Below, piece by piece: positions 7,463 through 15,582 of a stretch of 54,340 bases of DNA. Positions within the stretch are counted from its first letter, which is position 1, and every line of letters begins with the position of its first letter. This DNA is from an uncultured Oscillospiraceae bacterium (lineage in GTDB: Bacteria > Bacillota > Clostridia > Oscillospirales > Oscillospiraceae): assembly GCA_934567355.1 (NCBI GenBank), contig CAKTJC010000019.1:1-54340 (forward strand), in the 5' to 3' direction. The position numbers and the translations under genes are program-made. The notes under the pieces are model-generated. The model was given only the letters and a program-made list of their open reading frames with translations, searched no databases and had not been told where the DNA came from.

Positions 7463-8491
7463 TTATCTCTGGATCCGGCCGGAGCCGTCGCCGCCGGCCA
7501 GCTTCTCCACCTCGGGAACGGTGACCATGTTGTAGTCGCCCTCGATGGAGTGCTTCAGAGCGGAGGCCGCCACGGCAAACTCAACGGCTGCCTGGGTGCT
7601 CTTGCCGTTCATCAGGGAGTAGATCAGGCCGCCGCCAAAGCTGTCGCCGCCGCCGACCCGGTCGATGATGTGCAGGTCATACTTCTTGGAGAAGCAGTAT
7701 TCGCCGGTTTCCACATTGTACAGCATGGCGCTCCAGCCGTTGTCAAAGGCAGAATGGCTCTCCCGCAGGGTGATGGCCACCATCTGGAAGCCGAATTTGT
7801 CCGCCAGCTGCTTGGCGACGCTCTTGTAGCCCTCGCGGTTCAGGCTGCCGCCGTAGATGTCCGTCGCCTCGGCCTCGATGCCGAACACGTCCTTGGCGTC
7901 CTCTTCGTTGCTGATGCACACGTCCACATACTGGCACAGCTCGGTCATGGCCTCCCGGGCCTGAGCGCGGGTCCAGAGCTTGCCCCGGTAGTTCAGGTCG
8001 CAGGAGATCTTGCAGCCGTGGGCCTTGGCTGCCTGGCAGGCCTGCTTGCAGATCTCTACCAGATTGCCGCCCAGCGCCGGGGTGATGCCGGTGAAATGGA
8101 ACCACTCGGCACCTTCAAAGATGCTGTCCCAGTCGAAGTCGCCGGGCTGTGCCTGGGTGATGGCGGAATTGGCGCGGTCGTAAATGCACACGCTGCCCCG
8201 CTGAGAGGCGCCCTTCTCATTGTAGTAAATGCCCACCCGGTCGCCGCCGCGGACGATCTTCGTGGTGTCCACACCGTAGCGGCGCAGGGAATTCACCGCC
8301 GCCTGCCCGATGGCGTGGGCGGGGAGCTTGGTGACATAGGCAACGTCCATATTGTAATTGGCAAGGGACACGGCAACATTTGCCTCGCCGCCGCCGAAAG
8401 TGAATTCCACATGATCACACTGGACGAAGCGCTCGTAGTTATAGGGCTGGAGGCGAAGCATCAGCTCGCCGAAGGTCACGATTTTTGCCAT
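7463..8491 (-). CDS. kdgK: 2-keto-3-deoxygluconate kinase (PfkB family)
   Basis: This 342-residue sugar kinase is predicted to phosphorylate 2-keto-3-deoxygluconate with ATP to give KDPG, the substrate of the neighbouring Eda. PfkB features are the GGGEANVAVSLA block near the N-terminus and RVGGGDSFGGGL with the catalytic Asp near the C-terminus. KDG specificity is inferred from the eda-kdgK-uxaC context. The ATG at 8491 shares one base with the eda stop (TAATG), so translation is coupled. An alternative start 14 codons upstream lies inside eda and is not needed. Confidence 0.9.
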   Translation of the reverse strand: MAKIVTFGELMLRLQPYNYERFVQCDHVEFTFGGGEANVAVSLANYNMDVAYVTKLPAHAIGQAAVNSLRRYGVDTTKIVRGGDRVGIYYNEKGASQRGSVCIYDRANSAITQAQPGDFDWDSIFEGAEWFHFTGITPALGGNLVEICKQACQAAKAHGCKISCDLNYRGKLWTRAQAREAMTELCQYVDVCISNEEDAKDVFGIEAEATDIYGGSLNREGYKSVAKQLADKFGFQMVAITLRESHSAFDNGWSAMLYNVETGEYCFSKKYDLHIIDRVGGGDSFGGGLIYSLMNGKSTQAAVEFAVAASALKHSIEGDYNMVTVPEVEKLAGGDGSGRIQR

Positions 8492-9132
8492 TATTTTCTG
8501 GCCTCCTTCACAATTTCCACGGACTTGCGGCACAGGTCCGTAATTTCATCCCAGGCGCCCGCCTGGATCAGCTTATCGGGGCACATGTAGCTGCCGCCGC
8601 AGGCCGCAATGATGGGGGAAGCGGCATACTCGGCCAGATTCTTCAGGTTCACGCCGCCGGTGGGCATGACCTTGAACATGGGGAAGGGCGCTGCCATGGC
8701 CTTGATCTTGGCCAGACCGCCGCTCTGCTCCGCGGGGAAGAACTTCAGCACTTCCAGCCCCAGCTTGTAGGCCGCATGGTAGTCGGTGGGGGTGGTGCAG
8801 CCGGGGAAGCAGGTGATGCCCTTCTCCTGGCAGTATTTGACGATCTCAATGTCCAGACCGGGGGTGACCACAAACTTGCCGCCGGCAGCGATGGTCTTAT
8901 CCACCATCCCGGTGGTCAGCACCGTGCCTGCACCCACCAGCATATCCGGATGACGCTCCAGCATGATGCGCATGGCCTCATCCGCTCCGGCTGCCCGGAA
9001 GGTGATCTCCGCCACAGGTACGCCGCCGGCGCACAGGGCATCGGACAGGGGCGCGGCATCCCGGGTGGGGTTCGTCAGCTTGATCACCGGCACCACGCCG
9101 ATCCTGCTGATCGTCTGCTGCAATTCATTCAT
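8491..9132 (-). CDS. eda: KDPG/KHG aldolase
   Basis: The 213-residue class I aldolase splits 2-keto-3-deoxy-6-phosphogluconate into pyruvate and glyceraldehyde 3-phosphate. The Schiff-base Lys130 is in LEVLKFFPAE and Glu42 is in VAEITFR; PGCTTPTDY and MPTGGV are also typical. ATGAATGAATTG at 9132 is preceded by AGGAGGAACCCTTGT. It is the first gene of the hexuronate operon. The 420-bp stretch upstream holds a miniature inverted-repeat element and the terminator of the AraC regulator. Confidence 0.93.
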   Translation of the reverse strand: MNELQQTISRIGVVPVIKLTNPTRDAAPLSDALCAGGVPVAEITFRAAGADEAMRIMLERHPDMLVGAGTVLTTGMVDKTIAAGGKFVVTPGLDIEIVKYCQEKGITCFPGCTTPTDYHAAYKLGLEVLKFFPAEQSGGLAKIKAMAAPFPMFKVMPTGGVNLKNLAEYAASPIIAACGGSYMCPDKLIQAGAWDEITDLCRKSVEIVKEARK

Positions 9133-9275
9133 ACAAGGGTTCCTCCTATCAAAATTCTGTGATGGTAACTTCAAAAGGATCGTCTTCTCCCGACGATTCC
9201 TTTTCATTATAAAAACATTCCGCTTCCCCGTAAATGGACAAAACGTCGCGGTTGATTGCACATCCGGGCTTTTGA

Positions 9276-9497
9276 AGGAAGCTCCGATTAAATCGGCAAG
9301 AGCTGGCGGCAGAAGATTTTGTCTCAGCCGAAAGTTCTGAAAGCGGGGGAATACTTTGTGTACCCGCAAGGGGTATGCCGCATCCGTAAGTCGGCTTCCG
9401 CCGGCAACGGCTGCGCTATATTTCCCGCTTTCAGAACTGCACGGATGGGGCAAAAGATTCGCCGCGAAAGCCGAAGACGATTTAATCAGAGGTTCCT
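9276..9497. mobile_element. Miniature inverted-repeat element (222 bp)
   Basis: The ends AGGAAGCTCCGATTAAATCG (9276-9295) and CGATTTAATCAGAGGTTCCT (9478-9497) are inverted repeats with two mismatches. Similarity continues inward (GCGGC-GAA-ATTTTG, then GTTCTGAAAGCGGG on both arms) to a central loop with GAATACTTTGTGTA, so the whole element folds on itself. It has no coding capacity. The same end sequence, AAATCAGAGGTTCC, occurs beside the IS1182-type remnant at about 19,107-19,120. Confidence 0.65.
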
Positions 9498-9513
9498 GAA
9501 GTCCGGCAGCGCG

Positions 9514-9547
9514 TCAAAAAAAGCCGCCGGGGCAAAACTCCGGCGGC
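9514..9547 (-). terminator. Terminator after the AraC regulator
   Basis: On the minus strand GCCGCCGGAG and CCCCGGCGGC pair and are followed by seven Ts. Confidence 0.8.
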
Positions 9548-9554
9548 ACAGCAG

Positions 9555-10346
9555 TCAGGTCAGCTCCCTGCGGACGCTGCCTTCGTCGGCGCTCTGCTCC
9601 GCGCAGTGCATCTGGGTCTCCAGATAGAAGCTGGGCGCCACGCCGAATTTCTTCTTGAACATGCGGGAAAAATACAGCGGCTCCCGGAAGCCGCACTGGC
9701 GGGAGATCTCCGCAATGCCGCAGCCGTCGGTAAAGCCGCAGGACAGGGTATCCGCCGCCGTTTGCAGCCGCTTATCCGCCAGGTACTGGTGAGGGGTGAC
9801 CCCCAGCTCCTTCTTGAAGAGCTTGCGCAGATAATCATAGCTGAAGGGCAGGGATTGCAGATACCGGTCCAGCTCAAAGCCGCAGTCCTGATAATTGCGG
9901 ATGATGCAGCTCTCGATCTCTTCCACCACCGGTCTCAGGGGCTGGCTCCTGTGGTAGCACAGCAGGTAGCAATAGATCAGGTCGCCATAGGACGGCATGA
10001 GCAAACGACGGCGGTGGGAGTCGCCGTTAAAATGGAAATATGCCGCCTGGAATGCCTGCAGCAAGAACTGATTGCCGTCATCCTGGACGAGCACCGGGCT
10101 TTTGAAGGGCAGCGCGGCATCTGTCATATTGATGTGGATATTGGCAAATCCGCCGCTGCTGGAATTGCCGTGGGGCACATTGGGCGGCACCACCACCACA
10201 TCCCCCTTCTTATAGCTCAGGTCAGCCTGGTCAAAGTGGAAGGTCCCGCTGCCCTCGGTGCAATAGACCAGCTCCCAGCTGTCATGGACATGGCGGCCGA
10301 TCGTCAATGTGAAGAGATGCTTTCCAACATAAATGATGTCATTCAA
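9555..10346 (-). CDS. AraC-family regulator with a cupin sensor domain
   Basis: This is a 263-residue transcription factor. Residues about 15-90 form a cupin-like sugar-sensing domain (GRHVHDSWELVYCTEG, then KKGDVVVVPPNVPH). The C-terminal 100 residues hold two helix-turn-helix units (YLRKLFKKELGVTPHQYL and ISRQCGFREPLYFSRMFKKKFGV). The likely start is the TTG at 10346, which has AAGGGAGG upstream; a TTG ten codons earlier lacks a ribosome site and lies only a few bases past the -10 box. It sits directly upstream of the hexuronate operon in the same direction and is a candidate regulator of it. Confidence 0.85.
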   Translation of the reverse strand: MNDIIYVGKHLFTLTIGRHVHDSWELVYCTEGSGTFHFDQADLSYKKGDVVVVPPNVPHGNSSSGGFANIHINMTDAALPFKSPVLVQDDGNQFLLQAFQAAYFHFNGDSHRRRLLMPSYGDLIYCYLLCYHRSQPLRPVVEEIESCIIRNYQDCGFELDRYLQSLPFSYDYLRKLFKKELGVTPHQYLADKRLQTAADTLSCGFTDGCGIAEISRQCGFREPLYFSRMFKKKFGVAPSFYLETQMHCAEQSADEGSVRRELT

Positions 10347-10375
10347 ATCCCCGCGCCCTCCCTTGCTTTTCTGCA

Positions 10376-10404
10376 ATTATAGCAAACGGCGGCATATTTG
10401 TCCA
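10376..10404 (-). promoter_or_regulatory. Promoter of the AraC regulator
   Basis: TGGACA (10399-10404) and a perfect TATAAT (10376-10381) are 17 bp apart. This places the transcript start inside the longer ORF reading and supports the TTG start at 10346. Confidence 0.7.
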
Positions 10405-10449
10405 TTCCCGATTCGGCAGGTTTTGCCGCCTTCTGTGCATTTTCTGCCA

Positions 10450-10485
10450 AAAAATCCCGCGGCCGGGCAGCCACGGGATTTTTGC
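10450..10485 (-). terminator. Terminator after rny
   Basis: On the minus strand the stem ATCCCGTGGC/GCCGCGGGAT is followed by a six-T run. Confidence 0.8.
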
Positions 10486-10493
10486 AGCAATGA

Positions 10494-12035
10494 TTATTTG
10501 GCGTATTCCACAGCCTTGGTCTCGCGGATGACGTTGACCTTGATCTGGCCGGGGTATTCCAGCTCGGATTCGATCTTCTTTGCCACATCCCGGGCAAGCA
10601 GGATCATATTGTCCTCGGTGACCTCCTCGGGCTTGACCATAATGCGCACCTCGCGGCCGGCCTGGATGGCGTAAGCCTTTTCCACACCGGGATAGGAGCC
10701 GGTGAGTTCCTCCAGCTTCTGCAGGCGGCGGATATAGTTCTCCACGTTCTCGCGGCGGGCGCCGGGACGGGCGGCAGAGATAGCATCGGCTGCCTGCACC
10801 AGCACGGCAATAACGGTCTTGGGCTCCACATCGCCATGGTGCGCCTCGATGGCGTTGACGATGACGGGATTTTCCTTGAACTTCCGCGCCAGGTCGGCAC
10901 CCAGCTGCACATGGCTGCCCTCCACCTCATGGTCGATGGACTTGCCCAGGTCATGCAGCAGGCCTGCCCGCTTTGCCATGGCTACATCCACGCCCAGCTC
11001 TGCGGCCATCAGGCCGGCAATGTGGGCAACCTCGATGGAGTGGTTCAGCACGTTCTGACCGTAGGAAGTGCGGTACTTCTGGCGGCCGAGGATCTTGATC
11101 AGCTCCGGGTTGAGGTTATGAACGCCGGTCTCATAGCAGGCGCGCTCGCCCTCCTCGCGGATGGTGCGGTCAACCTCCTTGCGGGCCTTCTCCACCATAT
11201 CCTCGATGCGGGTGGGGTGAATGCGGCCGTCCACGATCAGCTTCTCCAGTGCCAGACGGGCAACCTCCCGGCGCACCGGGTCAAAGGAGCTGACGGTAAT
11301 GGCCTCGGGGGTATCGTCGATGATGAGGTCAACACCGGTGATGGTTTCCAGAGTACGGATGTTGCGGCCTTCGCGGCCGATGATCCTGCCCTTCATTTCG
11401 TCGTTGGGCAGGGTGACCACGGAGACGGTGGTCTCGGCGGCGTGGTCGGCGGCGCAGCGCTGGATGGCAGTGGCAATGATCTCACGACCCTTTTCCTCTG
11501 CCTCGTCCTTGTACTGCTGCTCGATTTCCTTGATCTTCTGTGCGGCCTCGTGGCGCACGTCCTGCTCGATGGAGTCCAGCAAGAACTGCTTTGCCTGCTC
11601 CTGGGTCAGCCCGGAGATCTTCTCCAGGGTCGCTCGCTGCTGATTGCGGATCTCCTCCGCCTCTGCCTGGGTCTGCTGAACGCCTGCCAGGCGGCGGTTG
11701 AGCTCGTCTTCCTTCCGCTCGAAGGCCTCGGTCTTTTTGTCCAGCGTGGCTTCCTTCTGCTCCAGACGGCGCTCCTGCTTGGTCAGCTCCGCCCGGCGTT
11801 CCTTGACTTCCTTGTCGTGTTCTGCGCGAGATTTATGGATTTCATCCTTGGCCTCCAGCAGCATTTCCTTCTTCCGGCTCTCGCCGGTGCGGATCGCTTC
11901 GTTGACAAGACGGGTAGCCTCTTCCTCGGCGGAGCCGATGGCACGCTCGGCGACCTTCTTGCGATAGAGTACACCGCTGCCAAAGCCCGCAGCGATGCCC
12001 AGGATGGTTACAATTGTGGCAATCACCCAAACCAT
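10494..12035 (-). CDS. rny: Ribonuclease Y
   Basis: This 513-residue endoribonuclease starts bulk mRNA decay in Gram-positive bacteria. It has an N-terminal membrane anchor (about 1-20), a long charged coiled coil (about 30-190), a KH domain with [15 protein letters not shown], and an HD domain with [13 protein letters not shown] and [12 protein letters not shown]. Length matches the family. The ATG at 12035 is the family start; the AAGGAGG upstream is about 15 bases away, longer than ideal, with only ATT as an in-frame codon between. A longer reading to 12152 would disrupt the membrane anchor and is rejected. Confidence 0.94.
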   Translation of the reverse strand: MVWVIATIVTILGIAAGFGSGVLYRKKVAERAIGSAEEEATRLVNEAIRTGESRKKEMLLEAKDEIHKSRAEHDKEVKERRAELTKQERRLEQKEATLDKKTEAFERKEDELNRRLAGVQQTQAEAEEIRNQQRATLEKISGLTQEQAKQFLLDSIEQDVRHEAAQKIKEIEQQYKDEAEEKGREIIATAIQRCAADHAAETTVSVVTLPNDEMKGRIIGREGRNIRTLETITGVDLIIDDTPEAITVSSFDPVRREVARLALEKLIVDGRIHPTRIEDMVEKARKEVDRTIREEGERACYETGVHNLNPELIKILGRQKYRTSYGQNVLNHSIEVAHIAGLMAAELGVDVAMAKRAGLLHDLGKSIDHEVEGSHVQLGADLARKFKENPVIVNAIEAHHGDVEPKTVIAVLVQAADAISAARPGARRENVENYIRRLQKLEELTGSYPGVEKAYAIQAGREVRIMVKPEEVTEDNMILLARDVAKKIESELEYPGQIKVNVIRETKAVEYAK

Positions 12036-12256
12036 AATTCTTGCAGCACACCTCCTTCCTAAAATTTGCGGCCAGGGGGTGTGCGTTCGTCCCCATGTGA
12101 AATTGTTTCGAAAAGTCGCCCAAAAGGGCGGTAAATCATAACAAAACGCCACGCGGCGATAAACGCAGTTCCCGGCCAGATGCCGGTTTTACAAATGAAA
12201 CACACCGCTGCGAAATTGGCTGTCCCGCAGGGCGCATACCATACCATACCACGCTT

Positions 12257-12285
12257 ATTGTACTTGCATTCTGGCACAATGTCAA
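12257..12285 (-). promoter_or_regulatory. Promoter of rny
   Basis: TTGACA (12280-12285) and TACAAT (12257-12262) are 17 bp apart. The mRNA would carry a leader of about 215 bases before the rny start. Confidence 0.65.
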
Positions 12286-12380
12286 GGCTTTTCTTCGCTG
12301 CCTTTTGGCGAAATTGCACGCTTTGCTCCGTCCGCATCAAAAAAAGTTTCCCTTTAATTCTTAGTTTTTTCTTACGTCTC

Positions 12381-12409
12381 TTGAGAAAGTCTCCGATTTA
12401 TGATAAAAT
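12381..12409 (+). promoter_or_regulatory. Promoter of the stator pair
   Basis: TTGAGA (12381-12386) and TAAAAT (12404-12409) are 17 bp apart, about 90 bp before the MotA-like start. The rest of the 460-bp divergent gap shows no gene. Confidence 0.6.
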
Positions 12410-12496
12410 GATGCAAAATATACGCGCAGGCAGACTCAGTTCTTTCAAAAGAAATGCGTATATTCCCGAAAAGCAGAGAAACAAGGAGGTTATTTT

Positions 12497-13381
12497 ATGA
12501 AATTTCTTGCAAATATGCACCCTGTCAGCGTGATCGTGATCATTATGATCCTGGCGCTGTTTGCTGTGGCAGTGATCATGCTGTTCGCAGTCAGCTGCGC
12601 CTACCGGCGGCAGACGAAGCTGGCCATTGTGGGCGATACCCACCGCAGCGCCCTGGTGCGCGACGCTCTGGAGGAATTCACCGCCGCCTACAAGAGTTTC
12701 GGTCAGGAGACCAATACCCCCGCCATCGTCACCAGCACCATCCATGCAGACATGGGATTTTATCTCTTCTGCGAGCGTTTCCTGAGCAACGCCGTTTCCC
12801 TGTTTGTCACCATGGGCCTGCTGGGCACCTTCCTGGGCCTGAGCCTTTCCGTCAGCTCCCTGTCCCAGCTGCTGGGCAGCACCGCCGACTGGCAGAATGC
12901 CCTGAACAACATGGGCAGCGGCCTGCTGGAGGCACTTTCCGGCATGGGCGTGGCGTTCTATACCTCGCTGTTCGGTGTGGCCTGCTCCATTCTTCTGACC
13001 ATTCTGCGCTCCATTTTCAGCCCGGAATCCATCCGCGAGCAGCTGGAAAACGAGATGGAATTGTGGCTTGACCACCGGGTCGCGCCCCGGCTGGGCACCG
13101 ACGCTGCCAAGGACGACTCCGCCGTGGTGCGCCAGATGATCAATGGGATGAACACCGCTGCCGCCGCCATCGACGACACCCTGAAGGGCACCACCGGCGC
13201 GCTGCAGCAGAGCCTCACCGGCTTCAATGCCACGGTGGACTGCTTCAACCAGGGCGTGCGGGACTTCTCGGAATTTGATTACAACCTGCGGGGCACCGTG
13301 GAGAAAATGGATGTGGCTGTGCGGGATCTCACCGCCGCCATCCGCCGGGTGACCCGAAACGAAAGGGGCGACCAGCAATGA
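12497..13381 (+). CDS. MotA/TolQ/ExbB-family proton-channel protein
   Basis: The 294-residue protein has membrane segments at about 8-33, 97-120 and 148-172. The second holds FVTMGLLGTFLGLSLS and the third LSGMGVAFYTSLFGVACS, the two conserved channel blocks of the MotA/TolQ/ExbB superfamily. A tail of about 120 residues, probably helical, follows inside the cell. It overlaps the next gene by ATGA, so the two are made together and should form a ring around a MotB-like dimer. No flagellar, Tol, TonB or Zorya effector gene is nearby, so what the motor drives is unknown. Ribosome site AAGGAGG. Confidence 0.85.
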   Translation: MKFLANMHPVSVIVIIMILALFAVAVIMLFAVSCAYRRQTKLAIVGDTHRSALVRDALEEFTAAYKSFGQETNTPAIVTSTIHADMGFYLFCERFLSNAVSLFVTMGLLGTFLGLSLSVSSLSQLLGSTADWQNALNNMGSGLLEALSGMGVAFYTSLFGVACSILLTILRSIFSPESIREQLENEMELWLDHRVAPRLGTDAAKDDSAVVRQMINGMNTAAAAIDDTLKGTTGALQQSLTGFNATVDCFNQGVRDFSEFDYNLRGTVEKMDVAVRDLTAAIRRVTRNERGDQQ

Positions 13382-14376
13382 GAAAGGCTCCCCGGCGCAC
13401 CCAATCCGGCACCAACAACGGGGAACAGGGCTTCTGGCCGTCGTATACAGACATGATGTCCGCCGTAGCGCTGATCCTCTTCTTCCTGATGCTGCTGGCC
13501 TACATTCAGAACATCATCACCAACAACAACCTGCTGGACAAGGAATCCGAGCTGCGCGACACCCTGGATAAGCTGATCGTCGCCACTCAGCAGGTGAAGG
13601 ACAAGGAATCCGAGCTGCAAAACGTCACCGACGATCTGGAAAACGCCCAGAAGGATCTGGACCAGAAGCAGCTGACCCTCGACGAGCAGGCAGACAGCAT
13701 CGTGGAGCAGGCGAATTTCATCCTTCAGCAGCAGGCGGACATTGCCGCCCAGAAGGAAACCATCGCCCAGCAGCAGCAATACCTGCAGAACACCCAGGCA
13801 GAGCTGAGCCAAGTGCGCAGCCAGATGCAGGCCGCCGCCTTCCTGCGGGTGGACATCGTGGAAAAGATCCGGCAGACCGTGGAGGAGGCCATGGGCAGCA
13901 GCAACAGCATTTCCGTCAGCGAAACCGGCAGCCTGGTGCTCAGCGAGAGCGTTCTGTTTGACCAGGGCCGGGCGGATCTGAAGGCGAACAGCCGGCAGCT
14001 GCTGGATCAGCTGGCCATCGGCTTTGCCAGCTTCCTGGAAAACAGCGACAGCCTGCAATATGTGGACACCATCGTCATCGGCGGTCACGCGGACAGCACC
14101 GGTTCGGATTCCCTCAACCGCAAGCTCTCCACCGACCGCGCCAATGCCGTGCTGAGCTACCTGATGACCACGCAGAACGGCGTCCTCGCCCCCTACGCAA
14201 AATATTTCTGTGCCGCCGGCTACAGCTCCACCCGCCCCGTCGCCTCCAACGACACCCCCGAAGGCCGCGCCCAGAACCGCCGCATCGAAGTTTCCATCAC
14301 TCTGAAGGACGAAAGCGTCCTGGACGCCCTGAATCAGTATCTCTCCATCCAGATCCCCGGCGACAACCAGGAATGA
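13378..14376 (+). CDS. MotB/OmpA-like protein with a long coiled coil
   Basis: The 332-residue partner of the MotA-like protein has a short cytoplasmic N-terminus and one membrane helix (about 26-47). Asp25 lies in PSYTDMMS, where MotB-type proteins keep their proton-carrying Asp. About 105 residues of Gln/Glu-rich coiled coil follow (50-155), then an OmpA-like peptidoglycan-binding domain (about 185-320) with GGHADSTGS and the NRRIEV end motif. The coiled coil is much longer than the linker of flagellar MotB and could span the gap to the thick Gram-positive wall; that is inference. It resembles ZorB in plan only. Confidence 0.85.
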   Translation: MRKAPRRTQSGTNNGEQGFWPSYTDMMSAVALILFFLMLLAYIQNIITNNNLLDKESELRDTLDKLIVATQQVKDKESELQNVTDDLENAQKDLDQKQLTLDEQADSIVEQANFILQQQADIAAQKETIAQQQQYLQNTQAELSQVRSQMQAAAFLRVDIVEKIRQTVEEAMGSSNSISVSETGSLVLSESVLFDQGRADLKANSRQLLDQLAIGFASFLENSDSLQYVDTIVIGGHADSTGSDSLNRKLSTDRANAVLSYLMTTQNGVLAPYAKYFCAAGYSSTRPVASNDTPEGRAQNRRIEVSITLKDESVLDALNQYLSIQIPGDNQE

Positions 14377-14395
14377 TTTTCCCCCGGTAAACAAA

Positions 14396-14430
14396 GTGAA
14401 GCCCGTGACCGTTTTGGTCACGGGCTTTTC
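14396..14430 (+). terminator. Terminator after the stator pair
   Basis: The stem AAGCCCGTGACC/GGTCACGGGCTT is followed by TTTT. A near-copy lies at 14,635-14,669. Confidence 0.8.
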
Positions 14431-14632
14431 AGACTGTCAAAAAAGACCGTTGGCCTTTTTTGACAAAAGGATTGCAGTCTGCTGCGCGCACTCCTTGTCC
14501 GCCGATGGCGGACAACTCGCACACTTGCAGCCTGTAGTGTATTTTCCGCCAGGTACACGCCCCGGCGGAAAATGATCTGACTTTATTTGCCGCCTGCGGG
14601 CGGCAAACTCTGCGAGGCTTTTTTGACACGCT
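14431..14632. repeat. Hairpin-rich repeat element between two copies of a terminator
   Basis: The element starts AGACTGTCAAAAAAGACCG and ends CTTTTTTGACACGCTG, so its ends are inverted (GTCAAAAAAG). Inside are hairpins at 14436-14464, 14497-14513, 14540-14573 and 14586-14607. A 66-residue reading on the minus strand is low-complexity and rejected. The same left end, TTCAGACTGTCAAA, follows another terminator at 18,545. Confidence 0.55.
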
Positions 14633-14634
14633 GA

Positions 14635-14669
14635 GAAGCCCGTGACCGTTTTCTGGTCACGGGCTTTTG
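14635..14669. terminator. Second copy of the GCCCGTGACC hairpin, next to metQ
   Basis: AAGCCCGTGACCG and GGTCACGGGCTTTT repeat the hairpin of 14,396-14,430 with a two-base-longer loop. It lies 15 bp beyond the metQ stop. The T-run is on the plus side, so it is a weak terminator for metQ itself. Confidence 0.6.
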
Positions 14670-14683
14670 GATCGTCTTTTTTA

Positions 14684-15490
14684 TCAGAACAGAGGCACCA
14701 CGGAGCCGGAATAGGTTTCGTTGATGTAGGCCCTGACGTCGTCGCTGAGCAGCGCCTTCTTCAGTGCCTGGGTCTTCTCGGAGTTCTCGTTGCCTTCCTT
14801 CACCACCAGCACATTGGCGTAAGTCTGGGCGGAGACGGAATCGGGATCCTCGGAGGCGATGGCATCCTTTGCCACATTCAGGCCGGCCTGCAGGGCATAG
14901 TTGCCGTTGATGACGGCCAGTGCCACGCTGTCCTCACGCACCTTGGGAATCTGAGCGGCTTCCATTTCAACGATTTCCACGTCCACGCTCTTGTCCACAA
15001 TGTCCACCTTGGTAGCCTGCATGCCCACACCCTCCTTCAGGGTGATGATGCCGTTGGCCTCCAGCAGCAGCAGGGCGCGGGCGCGGTTGGAGCCATCGTT
15101 GGGGATGGCAATCTCGTCGCCGTCTTCCAGGTCAGCAATGCTGCTCTTGGTACCGGCGTAGATGCCGAAGGGCTCGTAGTGGACCTGGGCGACGCTCACC
15201 AGATGGGTGCCGTTCTCGGCATTGAAGGTATCCAGGTAGGGCTGATGCTGGAAGTAGTTGGCGTCGATCTCGCCGTCTTCCACCACGTTGTTGGGCACCA
15301 CATAGTCGCTGTATTCCTTCACATCCAGCGTCCAGCCGTCCTTTTCCAGCACCTTGGCGGCAGCCTTCAGGATCTCGGCGTGGGGCGTGGGGGATGCAGC
15401 CACAGTGATGACCTTATCGCTCTTCTTGGCGCATGCGCCCAGGCTCAGTACCAGCGCCAGGCACAAAACAACTGCAAATACTTTTTTCAT
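14684..15490 (-). CDS. metQ: Methionine-binding lipoprotein of an ABC importer
   Basis: This 268-residue NlpA/MetQ-type lipoprotein has a signal peptide and the lipobox LSLGAC, with lipidation predicted at Cys20. The mature part has ITVAASPTPHAEIL and FQHQPYL, typical of methionine-binding proteins. It would capture methionine outside the cell and deliver it to MetI/MetN, encoded just upstream in the same operon. The promoter-proximal Met T-box supports the substrate. The spacing to metI is 92 bp, the largest gap inside the operon. Confidence 0.93.
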   Translation of the reverse strand: MKKVFAVVLCLALVLSLGACAKKSDKVITVAASPTPHAEILKAAAKVLEKDGWTLDVKEYSDYVVPNNVVEDGEIDANYFQHQPYLDTFNAENGTHLVSVAQVHYEPFGIYAGTKSSIADLEDGDEIAIPNDGSNRARALLLLEANGIITLKEGVGMQATKVDIVDKSVDVEIVEMEAAQIPKVREDSVALAVINGNYALQAGLNVAKDAIASEDPDSVSAQTYANVLVVKEGNENSEKTQALKKALLSDDVRAYINETYSGSVVPLF

Positions 15491-15582
15491 AATTGTACAC
15501 TCCTTTTTATTTCAGATGCGTTTTCGCATCCAGAATACTTTTTAATGCCGCTTTGAAACGGTGCGGATCCGTTGGTTCCCTG

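Noticed and set aside
12059..12340. 93-residue reading between rny and the stator pair
   Set aside because: It lies in the rny leader, overlaps its promoter and shows no family.
12497..14376. Complete Zorya anti-phage system
   Set aside because: Only ZorA/ZorB-like architecture is present; no zorC, zorD or zorE gene adjoins, and the MotA-like tail is short.
12497..14376. Flagellar stator motAB
   Set aside because: No flagellar gene is in the window and the coiled-coil linker is unlike flagellar MotB; it cannot be fully excluded without the genome.
14429..14629. 66-residue reading on the minus strand
   Set aside because: It is produced by the hairpin-rich repeat element, has no ribosome site and is basic low-complexity sequence.
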